13,383 bases of DNA from Cephalothrix spiralis (lineage: Eukaryota > Nemertea > Palaeonemertea > Archinemertea > Cephalotrichidae). The stretch covers positions 1-13,383 of the forward strand of contig JAUCNG010144428.1 in NCBI GenBank assembly GCA_032353305.1, in the 5' to 3' direction. This document shows positions 1-7,740 of this stretch, piece after piece (the stretch's first letter is position 1; each line of letters starts with the position of its first letter). The position numbers and the translations under genes were made by a program. The notes beneath the pieces are model-generated. The model saw nothing but the letters and a program-made list of their open reading frames with translations. It did no database searches and was not told the origin of the DNA.

Positions 1-300
1 AGTATTAACAGTTTTAACACTTCATAGATTTGTCAATATTTGTAGTGACATATGCATTTAAAATTTCTCAATTAAAGACCATGACATAGATTTTGAATTC
101 ATTAATTGCTGAAAAACACTAATTGATCATTGGAATATGGCACCTTCTTGTTAATTTCCGTACCTCAAAAAGTTTACTTAAATGCAAGACAAATTTTATT
201 CAAAAACATGTTTTAATATATATTTCAAATCATTAGAATTGTTGGAAAACATATATAAATATTATTTCAAAATTTCAAACTAAATTCAATCGAATCGGTC
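1..300. other. AT-rich stretch without a recognisable gene
   Basis: No reading frame of useful length and no familiar protein motif on either strand. The DNA is AT-rich, with poly-T and poly-A runs. It lies immediately downstream (in minus-strand sense) of the tyrosine recombinase stop codon at 301-303, so it may hold the 3' untranslated part of that element. I could not identify a terminal repeat. Confidence 0.6.
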
Positions 301-688
301 TTAAAATTCACTTCTCTTTTTTGACCTACCTCCTCTGTTATAACTTATTTTTTTGGCTGCATTAACAATATCATCTGCGTTTATATTTGATTGAACAATC
401 TTACTCACTGATACTAATTGTTCACTATTAGTTCTCTTGTAATTCTGAACTGCTGAAGACTTGTGTCCTGTGGTTTCTCGTATTAACTGCTCATCTACTC
501 CTGCTGCATAAAATAATCGTGTGGCCGCTGTCGCCCTTAATGAATGATTTTACTGTAAAAGCCTTTCATACCAGCTGAAGCACAGATTCTCCCTATAGTA
601 CCTTGAAGATTGTGAATCCCCACAGGAATATCACAGAACCAAATTCCAGTTATTTTGAAATCTCCTCTGCCCTTAAAAAGTACATCGA
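301..688 (-). pseudogene. Crypton-type tyrosine recombinase, C-terminal catalytic fragment
   Basis: Tyrosine recombinases cut and rejoin DNA through a covalent phosphotyrosine; Crypton elements and the animal KIAA1958/DUF3504-like proteins carry this domain. Seen here on the minus strand: GIWFCDIPVGIH near 640, then box II HSLRATAATRLF (the H-x-x-R pair) near 540, TGHKSSAVQNYKR with the second His and the presumed nucleophile Tyr near 450, and a basic tail ending GGRSKKRSEF before TAA at 301-303. The upstream part (about 552-688) and the HSLR part lie in different frames, so there is one frameshift in the A-run near 547-552. The N-terminal core-binding domain and the first catalytic Arg are absent; an in-frame stop lies just above 688. 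Family assignment is from motif order and spacing. The fragment cannot encode an active enzyme as it stands. Confidence 0.8.
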
Positions 689-885
689 ACTATATTGTGG
701 TTAATGTACAGAGAGCATAGGAATTAAAACAAGCCACTCCGGTGTAACATGTACATTTCCTCTGTCATAATAACAAGCACCGATAAATATTGACTCTGTT
801 ACTAAAATTGTGGTTTCATGTCTCGAATTAAAAAAAATCGAAGCATCGGTAGATTCAATCTAGTAGGTTTACTATACTCTTGATA
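689..885. other. spacer between recombinase and DUF7869-like relics
   Basis: Nothing recognisable on either strand. It could contain an intron or the decayed N-terminal part of the tyrosine recombinase, but no reading frame supports this. Confidence 0.5.
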
Positions 886-2144
886 CTAGCAGTGTAAAAG
901 ACTCTTATAATATGAGTGGTATATTTCATTAACGACGGGGAATTGCCCTGAGCATAATTTATTAAGGTCCTCATACTTTGGGTGGGAGATCTTTTGTTGT
1001 CTTGTATACGTCTTGTTTGGCAGAACGTATTTATCCCAGCTAGATGGACGACCTCTTAATTCTCTTCCGCTTCTCAATGAAATCCTCCTGTATTCGCTGC
1101 TGTAATCTTCCTTTACAAAGAGCGCGAAGGGTTCTTTTCGACTGACATTTAACATTTTTATCTTTCCCCAATTTATCGATGTTTTTTCATCGGTATTATG
1201 CCAGTTGTTACCTGCAAAGTCTTTAAAATCACTATGTTTTAAGACATTAACGTTATACGGTTTCCCTTTAACACGAGAAGATTTTATGATATCGACCCAC
1301 TGCACTGGTCGGCTGTTTGAGACCTCTAAAACCACTCGATAAAATGTAGGTCAGCGGATATAATTTTAATAAACATAATACTAGCATCATATCAGCGCGC
1401 TGACTGGGATGGTAGACGCTTAGGCCCTTCTTCCTATTTTCGATACGTGCATGCACGGAATCATTTTCGTTTTGAGAATGACCCGGCTCAAAGAAAACAT
1501 GAGTGATTTCGTGGCATCGTTCAATATTATTTACCATATATAGTAGACAGGATGCCATGAAACGATTCCTGTTTTGGGAGGATGTAGCATCGCTGAAAAT
1601 GAAAAATCTATTAATTTTTCTGGATACATATTTCCTGACGACATTCATGAGACATGTAGCCACTTCGTCTGTACCCCTTTCAGCTTTTGATTCGACCCAT
1701 AAAAACACTCCACTTCACCGCTTCCTAACTCATAAAAGGTTTCATTATATATGGATAACTTTCGAGAATAGTACATCGATGAGACCCTGGGAACACGGAG
1801 TAGATAAAACTTTTTGTAAATCGAAGCTTCGGATCTCTTTTGGATTCTGCTTTCGCACTCTCTTTTATTTTGCGCGCTCTTCACAGAATGCTCTATGTTG
1901 CTTAATAGCCATTTGCTGATCTTCGATAGGGATTGCTAGATCAACGAAGAACACTTGTTACAAAAGTCCTTCTTGGGCTTGTGAAAACTTATATTGAATT
2001 CCTCAACAAAGACCCTCCGGTAGGTTGAAAATGATGCCTCGTCAGATATGTCCCCAGATTCAGCTCTGTGTTCCTTATACATACGGTATAGTTTAGACAT
2101 ATTCAGACCTTCTTCGAGGTTTTGTTTATTTTCCATTCTTCGGT
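886..2144 (-). pseudogene. DUF7869-like transposon-associated protein, multiply frameshifted
   Basis: Homologous blocks occur in the expected order but in alternating frames. From 2144 down: LNMSKLYRMYKEHR and a Cys-pair block FHKPKKDFCNKCSSL (to about 1936); QQMAIKQHRAFCEERAK, stop, then SFDLQKVLSTP (about 1918-1795); VSSMYYSRKLSIYNETFYEL (about 1795-1705); FIFSDATSSQNRNRF and FFEPGHSQNENDSVHARIE (1708-1405); then VNVLKHSDFKDF, RGRPSSW and HSYYKSLLHC (1304-886). The conserved acidic positions (FDLQK, FSDxxxxQNRN, GHSQNENDxxHxxIE) suggest an RNase H-like DDE-type fold, which is inference. The family is widespread in invertebrate genomes. An acceptor-like TTTTCAG precedes the first block at 2145. 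At least three frame changes and one internal stop near 1866 make it a pseudogene unless some breaks are introns. The family name is from memory of the motif pattern. Confidence 0.68.
1305..1404 (-). other. candidate 100-bp intron inside the DUF7869-like relic
   Basis: Homology stops after VYHP (about 1405) and resumes with QWVDII at about 1302. The intervening minus-strand sequence begins GTCAGC at 1404 and ends GACCAG at 1305, and removing it would restore phase between the two blocks. The donor is weak, so a plain insertion is equally possible. Confidence 0.3.
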
Positions 2145-2294
2145 CTGAAAATAATTTAAATAAATTAATTAGCAAATTAGTCATTATCAACTATGTATAT
2201 TGGCCTAAGAATTATGTTGGATAATATTTATTTAAAGCAAATAACTATAATTTTTAATGCAATATTATGGGAAGGGAAACAGGCCAGTAGTGTG
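2145..2294. other. junction between DUF7869-like relic and piggyBac relic A
   Basis: AT-rich. On the minus strand it ends in a polypyrimidine tract and CAG at 2145-2147, a credible splice acceptor for the DUF7869-like coding block. No transposon terminal repeat was recognised. Confidence 0.4.
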
Positions 2295-2880
2295 TTAAGC
2301 ACAGCAAAGATGATCCAAAATGATGGGGCTGTCGATATGTCGACTGTAGTCTTTCACAGAATGGAAAAGTTCAAAGCAATGCTCGATGCAGAGAGCATGA
2401 CTGTTAGGACATGTATCGATGCTTTGTTTGGTTTCTGTGTATGTATTTACATTCTGCATCTCCAAAAACAACAAACAGAGCTTGCAATCAGCACGAACCT
2501 GAATTGTCATACCAAAATGCTTTCCAGGAACCATCCTACGTGCAAAAGCATGACCAGTACTACGAGTACAATTATTATGTACACTAACAAATCCTGTTTA
2601 CCCATTTAACAATGCAGACACAACACTCTTTTAAAACGAAAAGCGGCTGATACATTTTTTTAATGAGGTTTTGACAATTTATACAATAGATAGGAATTTG
2701 TATAAGTCCTGTCATCAGCAGCTGAAAAAAACCTTTTTCCACCATTTCATTGTACGTCTGTTAAATTTATTGTTTTCTTATTGCTGATCGCTCCGATCGA
2801 CCTCGTTCATATACTGATTGTACTCATTAATAGCAGTTAGCTTAGGATAGATACGTTAACCGGGGTTTTAGAATTTCTGT
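2295..2880 (-). pseudogene. piggyBac transposase relic A, C-terminal third
   Basis: PiggyBac transposases cut and paste DNA at TTAA sites using three catalytic aspartates and a C-terminal Cys-rich zinc domain. On the minus strand from about 2840: INEYNQYMNEVDRSDQQ carries the third catalytic Asp (EVDRSDQ), then FNRRTMKWWKKVFF, then in another frame TNSYLLYKLSKPH, and finally RRMVPGKHF and CPNSHALCIEHCFELFHSVK (2534-2295), which is the typical Cys/His-rich tail. The first two-thirds of the protein, including Asp1 and Asp2, are absent; homology begins near 2880 where relic B ends. An in-frame stop follows SDQQ and there are at least two frame changes. The KWWKKVFF block resembles the PGBD4-like branch and differs from relic B, so this is a second element and not a duplicated end of B. 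Confidence 0.8.
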
Positions 2881-3972
2881 CGCGAACAAAGCCACTTTGT
2901 TGTTTTACGGATGACTTGGTAATATTGGATTATCAACCACACCCATAGTTGTGTTGAAACTTTTTATTGCAGGAGGCATTGGCACTTCAATTGTTTTGAA
3001 TTTTCCATCAGTCCCTTTTGATTTCATATGGCGCAAATCGGTTCCATGGGCTGCATCCCCTGGTGACATAATAAGGACATCCTTGGTGTCCCTCCACTTT
3101 ACAAACACCAAGTTATCTTTACGGAACCACCTGATTGTTCCCCGGGGGCCTTACTATCTATCGCGTTTATCTGAATCTGTGGTAAGGATAAACTGTTTTC
3201 TCGTACTGTTCCACAGGCAATTGTTCTTTGACTATTAAGAGCTTTAAAAAGAGGAACGCCTGAATAGAAATTATCCATAAAAATGGTGTACCCCTGTTTC
3301 AGATGCCTTTTCATTAGCTTCATAACAACGTCATAAGTAAGGCCATGAGGTAAAACTGTAGTTGTTCTACCTGTATAAATATTAAAATCGCAAGTGTATC
3401 CAGTCAAAGAATTGGCTAACACCCACAATTTGTAGCCCCATTTTGTCGTCAAATCTTTGATATACTGTCTAAAACTTATCCTTGCCTGTGTCGTGTTCAG
3501 GATCACTTAAATGTAAATTCCATTGTACCAGGAATTCCTGATAGTACGGTATAGGCAGAATTTCTTTTCGATACATCACAGCTTTAACAAACGGCTGCCC
3601 AAAAAACCATCATCGGCCCAATAATCCTGGGCGACAGGAACTGAAACTAACCCCATGAAAATAATTACTTCTCCCTGCTTTTTTCAGCCTGTTTATTCGT
3701 ATTTCTTACTAGAATTTTTACTATCGTGACCGAGAAAAATAGTTTAAACAATGACATTGGTGTATGATTGCCAAATGCGTCCACTTGCACACCGATAAAT
3801 TTAAATGGCGTGAACTTTGGTAGAACTGGAGATACATCTGGGCCTTCATTTGTTTTCCAAACATGTACTGGTGCTCGAACTGAAGCTTTTGTGGAAGTAG
3901 AATGAACTGGCACTTCAGGGTTTTGACCGGGAGAGATTTCGTAGGTGACAGTGCCGGATTCACTATTTTCAC
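2881..3972 (-). pseudogene. piggyBac transposase relic B, near full length, Asp1 region deleted
   Basis: Blocks on the minus strand: FTPFKFIGVQVDAFGNHTPM and LFKLFFSVTIVKILVRNTN (3850-3680, N-terminal piggyBac domain); FMGLVSVPVAQDYW (about 3655); FGQPFVKAVMYRKEIL to HLSDPEHDTGKD (about 3600-3480); FRQYIKDLTTKWGYKLWV (about 3470); GYTIFMDNFYSGVPL with catalytic Asp2 (about 3285); LVFVKWRDTKDVL (about 3105); and NTTMGVVDN with Asp3 (about 2935), then YYQVIRKTTKWL in another frame (about 2924-2890). The roughly 50 residues that normally separate the LSDPEHD-type block from RQYIKDKPTKWG, and which hold Asp1 in a DExM motif, are missing. Frame changes occur near 3600, 3485, 3140 (a C/G-rich run) and 2925. 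The Cys-rich tail is missing where relic A starts. Dead element; family call is firm. Confidence 0.86.
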
Positions 3973-4010
3973 GTTAGACGGAATTTTCTTTGCAGCTTGA
4001 TAATTCAGTA

Positions 4011-4020
4011 CCCCCCCCCC
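4011..4020. repeat. C10 homopolymer
   Basis: Ten consecutive C residues on the plus strand, just upstream (minus sense) of piggyBac relic B. No function can be assigned, and the length may vary between reads or individuals. Confidence 0.9.
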
Positions 4021-4031
4021 TTCAGTGACAG

Positions 4032-4047
4032 ATCAGTATACCTGATC
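4032..4047. repeat. short imperfect inverted repeat
   Basis: GATCAG, a few bases, then CTGATC forms a 6-bp stem next to the C10 run. It lies near the expected 5' boundary of piggyBac relic B but does not resemble a piggyBac CCC-type terminus, so it is recorded only as structure. Confidence 0.4.
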
Positions 4048-4133
4048 AGTGATTGGTCTTGAGGCCGGATTCTTTACAATTTTAATCTTTATCGATCTTC
4101 ACTGTCCCCATCAGGTCTTACATAGAGGTTTCC

Positions 4134-4177
4134 TAACAGATTCTAACAGATTGTGCTTCTTTTAGTAAAATCATCAC
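4134..4177. repeat. diverged direct repeat, copy 1
   Basis: The core GATTCTAACAGATTGTGCTT followed by CTTTTAGTAAAATCAT matches about 4679-4714 with a few differences. Weaker similarity extends roughly 50 bp to the left of both copies. The pair suggests a duplicated or twice-inserted short element in the same orientation. Confidence 0.55.
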
Positions 4178-4357
4178 TCAAAGCCTCATTATTTCATATC
4201 TCTTCTCTGCGACGGCTCTACGTTCCTCATCAATCTTTTCTCTTGATACAGCCGAAGTAACCTCGTCCATTCTGTCGATGTGTTCGTCCGACGGTATAGA
4301 TCTAGTAGCTATGTCTCCATTGCTACCGCTTCGATCGTTGTAAACCGCATTTAGTCA
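4178..4357 (-). CDS. short unassigned reading frame, Lys/Glu/Arg-rich
   Basis: An open minus-strand frame of about 59 codons reads NAVYNDRSGSNGDIATRSI and then a charged stretch SREKIDEERRAVAEKRYE before a TGA at 4178-4180. The charged half could form a short helix or coiled coil. There is no start codon at its head and no family I recognise. It lies between piggyBac relic B and the frame at 4366-4629, and could be a decayed exon of either. Chance is a real alternative for this length. Confidence 0.25.
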
Positions 4358-4365
4358 ATTTTTCT

Positions 4366-4629
4366 CTAAAGCCTAGTGCCTAATCCACGATGTGCCATTT
4401 GATACAGAATATCAAAATCGTGAAATGAAATATCAAAATCATACAATCTCTTTACAGTGTGGTAAATCTTTGTGAAAAGTTCGCCTTTCCGATCGGAAGA
4501 TCTCTAACGAATGTTAATTTGAAACTGAAAACCTAAATCACGCGATTCGACGTCAACTGTAGGACTCTCGCGGCGCGGGGCATCTGAGGTTCGACAATTA
4601 TAGCAATTTTCTTTTCTTTTTGCCACACA
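4366..4629 (-). pseudogene. unrecognised protein fragment with one internal stop
   Basis: One minus-strand frame stays readable for about 87 codons with a single TAG at 4504-4506. It begins with CVAKRKENCYNCRTSDAPRR (two Cys, spaced C-x2-C), continues VDVESRDLGFQFQINIR, and after the stop reads GELFTKIYHTVKRLYDFDIS followed by FHDFDILYQMAHRGLGTRL. Balanced residue use and alternating hydrophobic and charged positions look like real protein sequence, not noise. I do not recognise the family. Given the neighbours, a decayed transposon ORF is the likeliest origin. Confidence 0.35.
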
Positions 4630-4678
4630 TCAGTTAGTTTTTATCTTTCAACGGTTTCATCAGACCAATAATATTAAC

Positions 4679-4714
4679 TGATTCTAAAAGATTATGCATC
4701 TTTTAGTAAATCAT
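4679..4714. repeat. diverged direct repeat, copy 2
   Basis: GATTCTAAAAGATTATGCAT followed by CTTTTAGTAAATCAT is the partner of 4134-4177, about 540 bp away in the same orientation. Confidence 0.55.
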
Positions 4715-4778
4715 GCAGAATATAATGGATGCTTAATAGCTCAGGTTATGTCATCAACATATGGATGAAATAGAAGAT

Positions 4779-4949
4779 CTACGATTGCAGCAATGATTTT
4801 GATGATATTTCTACAAACGATAAGAACCTCTTCATCTGAACTATCCTCGCCATCTGATGCAACTGTAGAGCTGCAACATGATTATGTAGCCCAAGAGCGA
4901 AGCTACTGTTTCCTCCAAGCTTTACATATTCATTAAATTGCTGCTCCAT
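4779..4949 (-). CDS. small unassigned reading frame (56 aa)
   Basis: An ATG at 4947-4949 on the minus strand opens 56 codons beginning MEQQFNEYVKLGGNSSFALG. After about 20 residues an alternative frame, ASDGEDSSDEEVL, looks at least as protein-like, so the true path may involve a splice or frameshift. No family recognised. The acidic Ser/Asp/Glu run resembles disordered linkers near the N-termini of transposases, which is only a weak hint. Confidence 0.25.
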   Translation of the reverse strand: MEQQFNEYVKLGGNSSFALGLHNHVAALQLHQMARIVQMKRFLSFVEISSKSLLQS

Positions 4950-5460
4950 TTTGTGTGTGTAAAGTAAAAATTTAAACTAGCTGAACATCACATATTTATC
5001 TGTAGAATTCTTTACATAAAAACGCCCCTTTATAATAGGCCTATACACAGTCTACCGGTATTAATTCCCTCCATCAAATGAATGTACATTGATTCGAACA
5101 TAATAAATCAAATCAAATTACAAAGATGTGTTTAAATCAGAAACATGTTTATTTTCCTCGGCATTGACAGATGCATTTGTCTGAAAAGCTTCTTTCCATT
5201 TTCGTTTTAGAGGTCTACTTGCATTATTATGGCGCGCGTATAATATATTTTTTAATTGCTTGGTTTACGGATCCGCCGGCGAAAAATGGAAATCATAAAA
5301 AGAAGAACTTTTCGAAAGAAAAAGCCGTCGGGGAAAAAAATTGCAACAATTCTTTTAAGTCTATGAATTTTTTACCGCCGGCAAGATTTTTTAGAAAAGT
5401 CTTAAACATTATTTTGTTACCGTCGGTGTCAAGGTATGTCATGCCCTCTTACCGGTACTT
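4950..5460. other. AT-rich stretch, no supported gene
   Basis: I see no protein homology on either strand. A 103-codon plus-strand frame (5171-5482) exists, but its composition (Lys, Asn, Phe rich) is that of translated AT-rich DNA. Short poly-A tracts and a few GC-rich spots (GCGCGC, GCCGGC) are present. Confidence 0.5.
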
Positions 5461-5465
5461 CAGTG

Positions 5466-5625
5466 TCCGGGGGACTCTTTAAGTCCTGATGTTCAGTGCC
5501 CCGGACAGTTAGTTCTGAAGTTCCATGCCCCGGACAATAAGCGTTAGGGCTAGTGGGGAGACCTTTAATTTATGATGCCCAGTGGCCCCTCTGACGTTAA
5601 ATGACTCCTTCCTAAGTTCCTATAC
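5466..5625. repeat. diverged tandem direct repeat, about 88-bp period
   Basis: A block starting GGGGGACTCTTTAAGTCCTG near 5469, followed by ATGTTCAGTGCCCCGGAC, recurs from about 5556 as GGGGAGACCTTTAATTTATG followed by ATGCCCAGTGGCCCCTCTGAC. A shorter internal echo, ATGCCCCGGACA, lies at 5525-5536. The copies are clearly related but diverged. It sits about 50-200 bp beyond the C-terminal end of piggyBac relic C and could be subterminal repeat sequence of that element. Confidence 0.55.
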
Positions 5626-5670
5626 AAAAACATACTCACAGCTTAACTCAATTTGTATGAAATTATTGTA

Positions 5671-6048
5671 CTATAGACAGCAAAAAACGTTTGTTTCAAT
5701 TTGTACAGTTGCGGACAGTTGTTTTGGTAACTTCCGTTTCTTCATTTTATAATCGGGTTTGCCGACAATTTCAGCAACGCAATGAGAGCATCTTTTTCGC
5801 CCATTCTTGTTTGCCTGTTTATTACCTTGAAGACTGGCTATTTCTTTTCGCTTGTCACGTTCTAGAATTATCTCCATCTTTCTAATTATCTGGGACGACA
5901 AACCACTGATAAGGCGATTATTGAGCCATGGTCTTGTAAGCTGCATCACTATTAAAAGACGCTGCTGATAGAGTGGGGTTTTTCTCCTGGTTGACCGCTA
6001 AGACTGTCGATGCATTAATTCTGGCTGTGTCCAATATGTAAGAAAACG
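5671..6048 (-). pseudogene. piggyBac relic C, C-terminal block with degenerate Cys-rich tail
   Basis: Begins AFSYILDTARINASTVLAVN, continues NPTLSAASFNSDA, then shifts frame near 5945 to LTRPWLNNRLISGLSSQIIR and later NGRKRCSHCVAEIVGKP and a basic KMKKRKLPKQ stretch, ending at the stop at 5671. Only the first Cys pair (RCSHC) and a final CC remain of the usual zinc-binding pattern, so the tail is decayed. Confidence 0.82.
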
Positions 6049-6314
6049 CTCCCTATACATAAAGAAAATGCATGCATTATGATTAGAAATATAATTACTA
6101 TAATCCGTCCTAATTATGATCATGAGAAATATTTCTTTAAAGTTGAAAATATTCTTATTTCATTTTGAATAATGAAACCCATGCACTTAATTCAAAAAAC
6201 TTTTGTGTTGATTTGTCTCAGAAATTGTTCGCATATATTATTTACGGGATAATAAATGTTGAACAGTATAATCACACATCTATAATTCCAGTATGAGCTT
6301 TTCATCGATTTTAC
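6049..6314 (-). other. candidate 266-bp intron in piggyBac relic C
   Basis: Minus-strand sequence starts GTAAAATC at 6314 and ends TAGGGAG at 6049. Splicing there would put SKSRR in frame with AFSYILDTARINAST, which is how the family normally continues apart from a few missing residues. An alternative AG at 6053 would not keep the frame. An ordinary insertion with decay would look similar. Confidence 0.4.
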
Positions 6315-6540
6315 CCCGCCTGGACTTAGACTCGATGGTACATATTCCCATACGCTGGTCCACAATGTCGCTGCCTCCTTTGGTAAAGTTATAGAGTTTG
6401 AGCATAGCTGGCTTGCATTTGCCATCGTCATTGGTGATTCTATCAATCGGTCGCATTGTGGTGAGGGCCAAGACATTTCGTAGTCCAGTACTTTTCGTTT
6501 TTACAACATATGACACCATAACTTGCTTGCGCTCATATTC
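6315..6540 (-). pseudogene. piggyBac relic C, block with Asp3
   Basis: Reads RKQVMVSYVVKTKSTGLRNV, LALTTMRPIDRITNDDGKCK, PAMLKLYNFTKGGSDIVDQR (Asp3 in SDIVDQ) and TIESKSRR in one open frame. Similarity ends at SKSRR, immediately before GGTAAAAT at 6315-6308, a usable splice donor. Confidence 0.88.
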
Positions 6541-6641
6541 ATATGCCATATGAAATAAATGAAGAAATATATATGTGTAAAGCCAAATAGCATGCCGGAA
6601 ATCCAAAATTAGCGTTGCCTAGCGCTAGCTCTAGGATCGCT

Positions 6642-7239
6642 CTAATCTGCATCCTGGCATAGATTCCACACATAAATGAAAGTATCCTCAGGAACATTAG
6701 TCCGGTCAGCGATCAGTTTTCTCAAGAATTTAACCTGTTTGTCCTTAACATAACCTTTTAGAGAAGGATAACCAATTTCCAAGAGGCATAAATCATTAGC
6801 AGTAGTCTTATGGACGCCGAGCAGTGTTTTCACAGCAGACATAAAAATAAGTGGGCTGCATTGGTTTCAAATTCTCTGAAAGCCAGGATTCACTTCCGTA
6901 TGTAATAGCTGAGAGAAGTGCTGCGTCCAGAACTTGTTTCTTCGCAGTAATAGGATGGTTAACGTTTTTTCCCGCAAATGATACATACTTCAACAGGTGG
7001 CAATGTTTATCAGAAGAGTGTACTTCCAAAGAAGGCACAAATTTCTCACAGCTTGTAAATACTGCACCGAGGTAAACATATTTCTTGCAAAGTTTTATAA
7101 CAAGAGAGTCTCCGACAATGTTGAAATTATCATCATCGTCACCATTCAAAACAATAAACTTGGTGTTAGTCAGGTTCACAACCATTCCATTGGCATTGGC
7201 AATTAGACCCAATAATCCATTGCTGTAAAAATTTAACAA
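6642..7239 (-). pseudogene. LINE (non-LTR retrotransposon) reverse transcriptase, C-terminal end
   Basis: LINE reverse transcriptases copy element RNA at a nicked target site. Seen on the minus strand: ANGMVVNLTNTKFIVLNG (end of palm, about 7200), VYLGAVFTSCEKF (about 7065), AKKQVLDAALLSAITYGSES (about 6945-6885), then in a second frame VKTLLGVHKTTANDLCLLEI and GYPSLKGYVKDKQVKFLRKL (6842-6700), ending NLCQDAD at 6642. These are the thumb and connection region that follows the catalytic YxDD motif; the YxDD core, fingers and any endonuclease domain are absent. The clade is unclear, though the LLGVxKTTxNDxCLxExGYPSLK wording recurs in mollusc elements I recall. One frameshift lies near 6843. 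It is nested inside the piggyBac relic C gap in the same orientation, so it probably inserted there after piggyBac arrived. Confidence 0.8.
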
Positions 7240-7368
7240 TGATCAACAATATCAAAATTTAGTTATATAATAATTATATCGCGCAAGAGTTATAGAAAAA
7301 GCCACCAAGGCCATGCATTTTGATCGTTCATATACCATGTATTTCAATTATATACGAGGTAGATGTAA
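7240..7368. other. AT-rich segment between LINE fragment and piggyBac block
   Basis: Part of the intron-like gap. It contains no recognisable protein. Just upstream of the LINE coding block the minus strand reads TTAAATTTTTACAG, acceptor-like but unproven. No target-site duplication of the LINE was identified. Confidence 0.4.
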
Positions 7369-7412
7369 ATGTTTGATTATTTGTATTTGATTATTTGTAA
7401 ATTCAATTGTCT

Positions 7413-7740
7413 TACCTTTGTGCTCAGTTCTTGTCTGCCTGATAACTCTTTAAATTCTGCAGGTATACCAATTCTATTCATTTTCAACGTTCCAATTCCC
7501 TTCTTTAGGAGATCGGAGGCAAAGGGATCGACGTGTGCAGACGGTCCATTGTTATATTACGGCACTTCAGTTTCTTATAAACTCCCTGTAATTTACCTAC
7601 TAGGTATTTCACACAACCATCAGTTGTAGTTATGTAAAATTCGTTTGGTACAGTCGGTCTTCCGTCATAAACCATACTAGTCAGCCTGTACGGAACTCTA
7701 CATTCATTTGGCATCAAACCACAATTACATTTAGTACACG
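7413..7740 (-). pseudogene. piggyBac relic C, central block with Asp2
   Basis: Reads VPYRLTSMVYDGRPTVPNEF, ITTTDGCVKYLVGKLQGV, CRNITMDRLHTSIPLPPIS (Asp2 in TMDR), then in an adjacent frame LLKKGIGTLKMNRIGIPAEF and KELSGRQELSTK. The last codon AAG is followed at once by GTAAGA, a consensus 5' splice donor, exactly where similarity ends. Confidence 0.82.

Larger units (their letters stand above)
6541..7412 (-). other. intron-like gap in piggyBac relic C hosting a LINE fragment
   Basis: The gap begins with the donor-like AAG|GTAAGA at 7412 (minus sense) and transposase similarity resumes with QVMVSYVVKTKSTG near 6525. The exact acceptor is uncertain; a pyrimidine-rich stretch TTTCTTCATTTATTTCAT lies just above the resumption point. 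About 600 of its 870 bp is same-strand LINE reverse transcriptase sequence. Confidence 0.4.

Noticed and set aside
1503-1919. 138-codon plus-strand reading frame
   Set aside because: Antisense to the DUF7869-like blocks; no independent protein signal.
2193-2609. 138-codon plus-strand reading frame
   Set aside because: It is antisense to the piggyBac relic A Cys-rich tail, which has clear homology on the minus strand.
5171-5482. 103-codon plus-strand reading frame
   Set aside because: Composition of translated AT-rich DNA, no motifs, and it runs into a direct repeat.
6192-6476. 94-codon minus-strand frame overlapping piggyBac relic C
   Set aside because: Out of frame with the SDIVDQRMG block and without motifs of its own.
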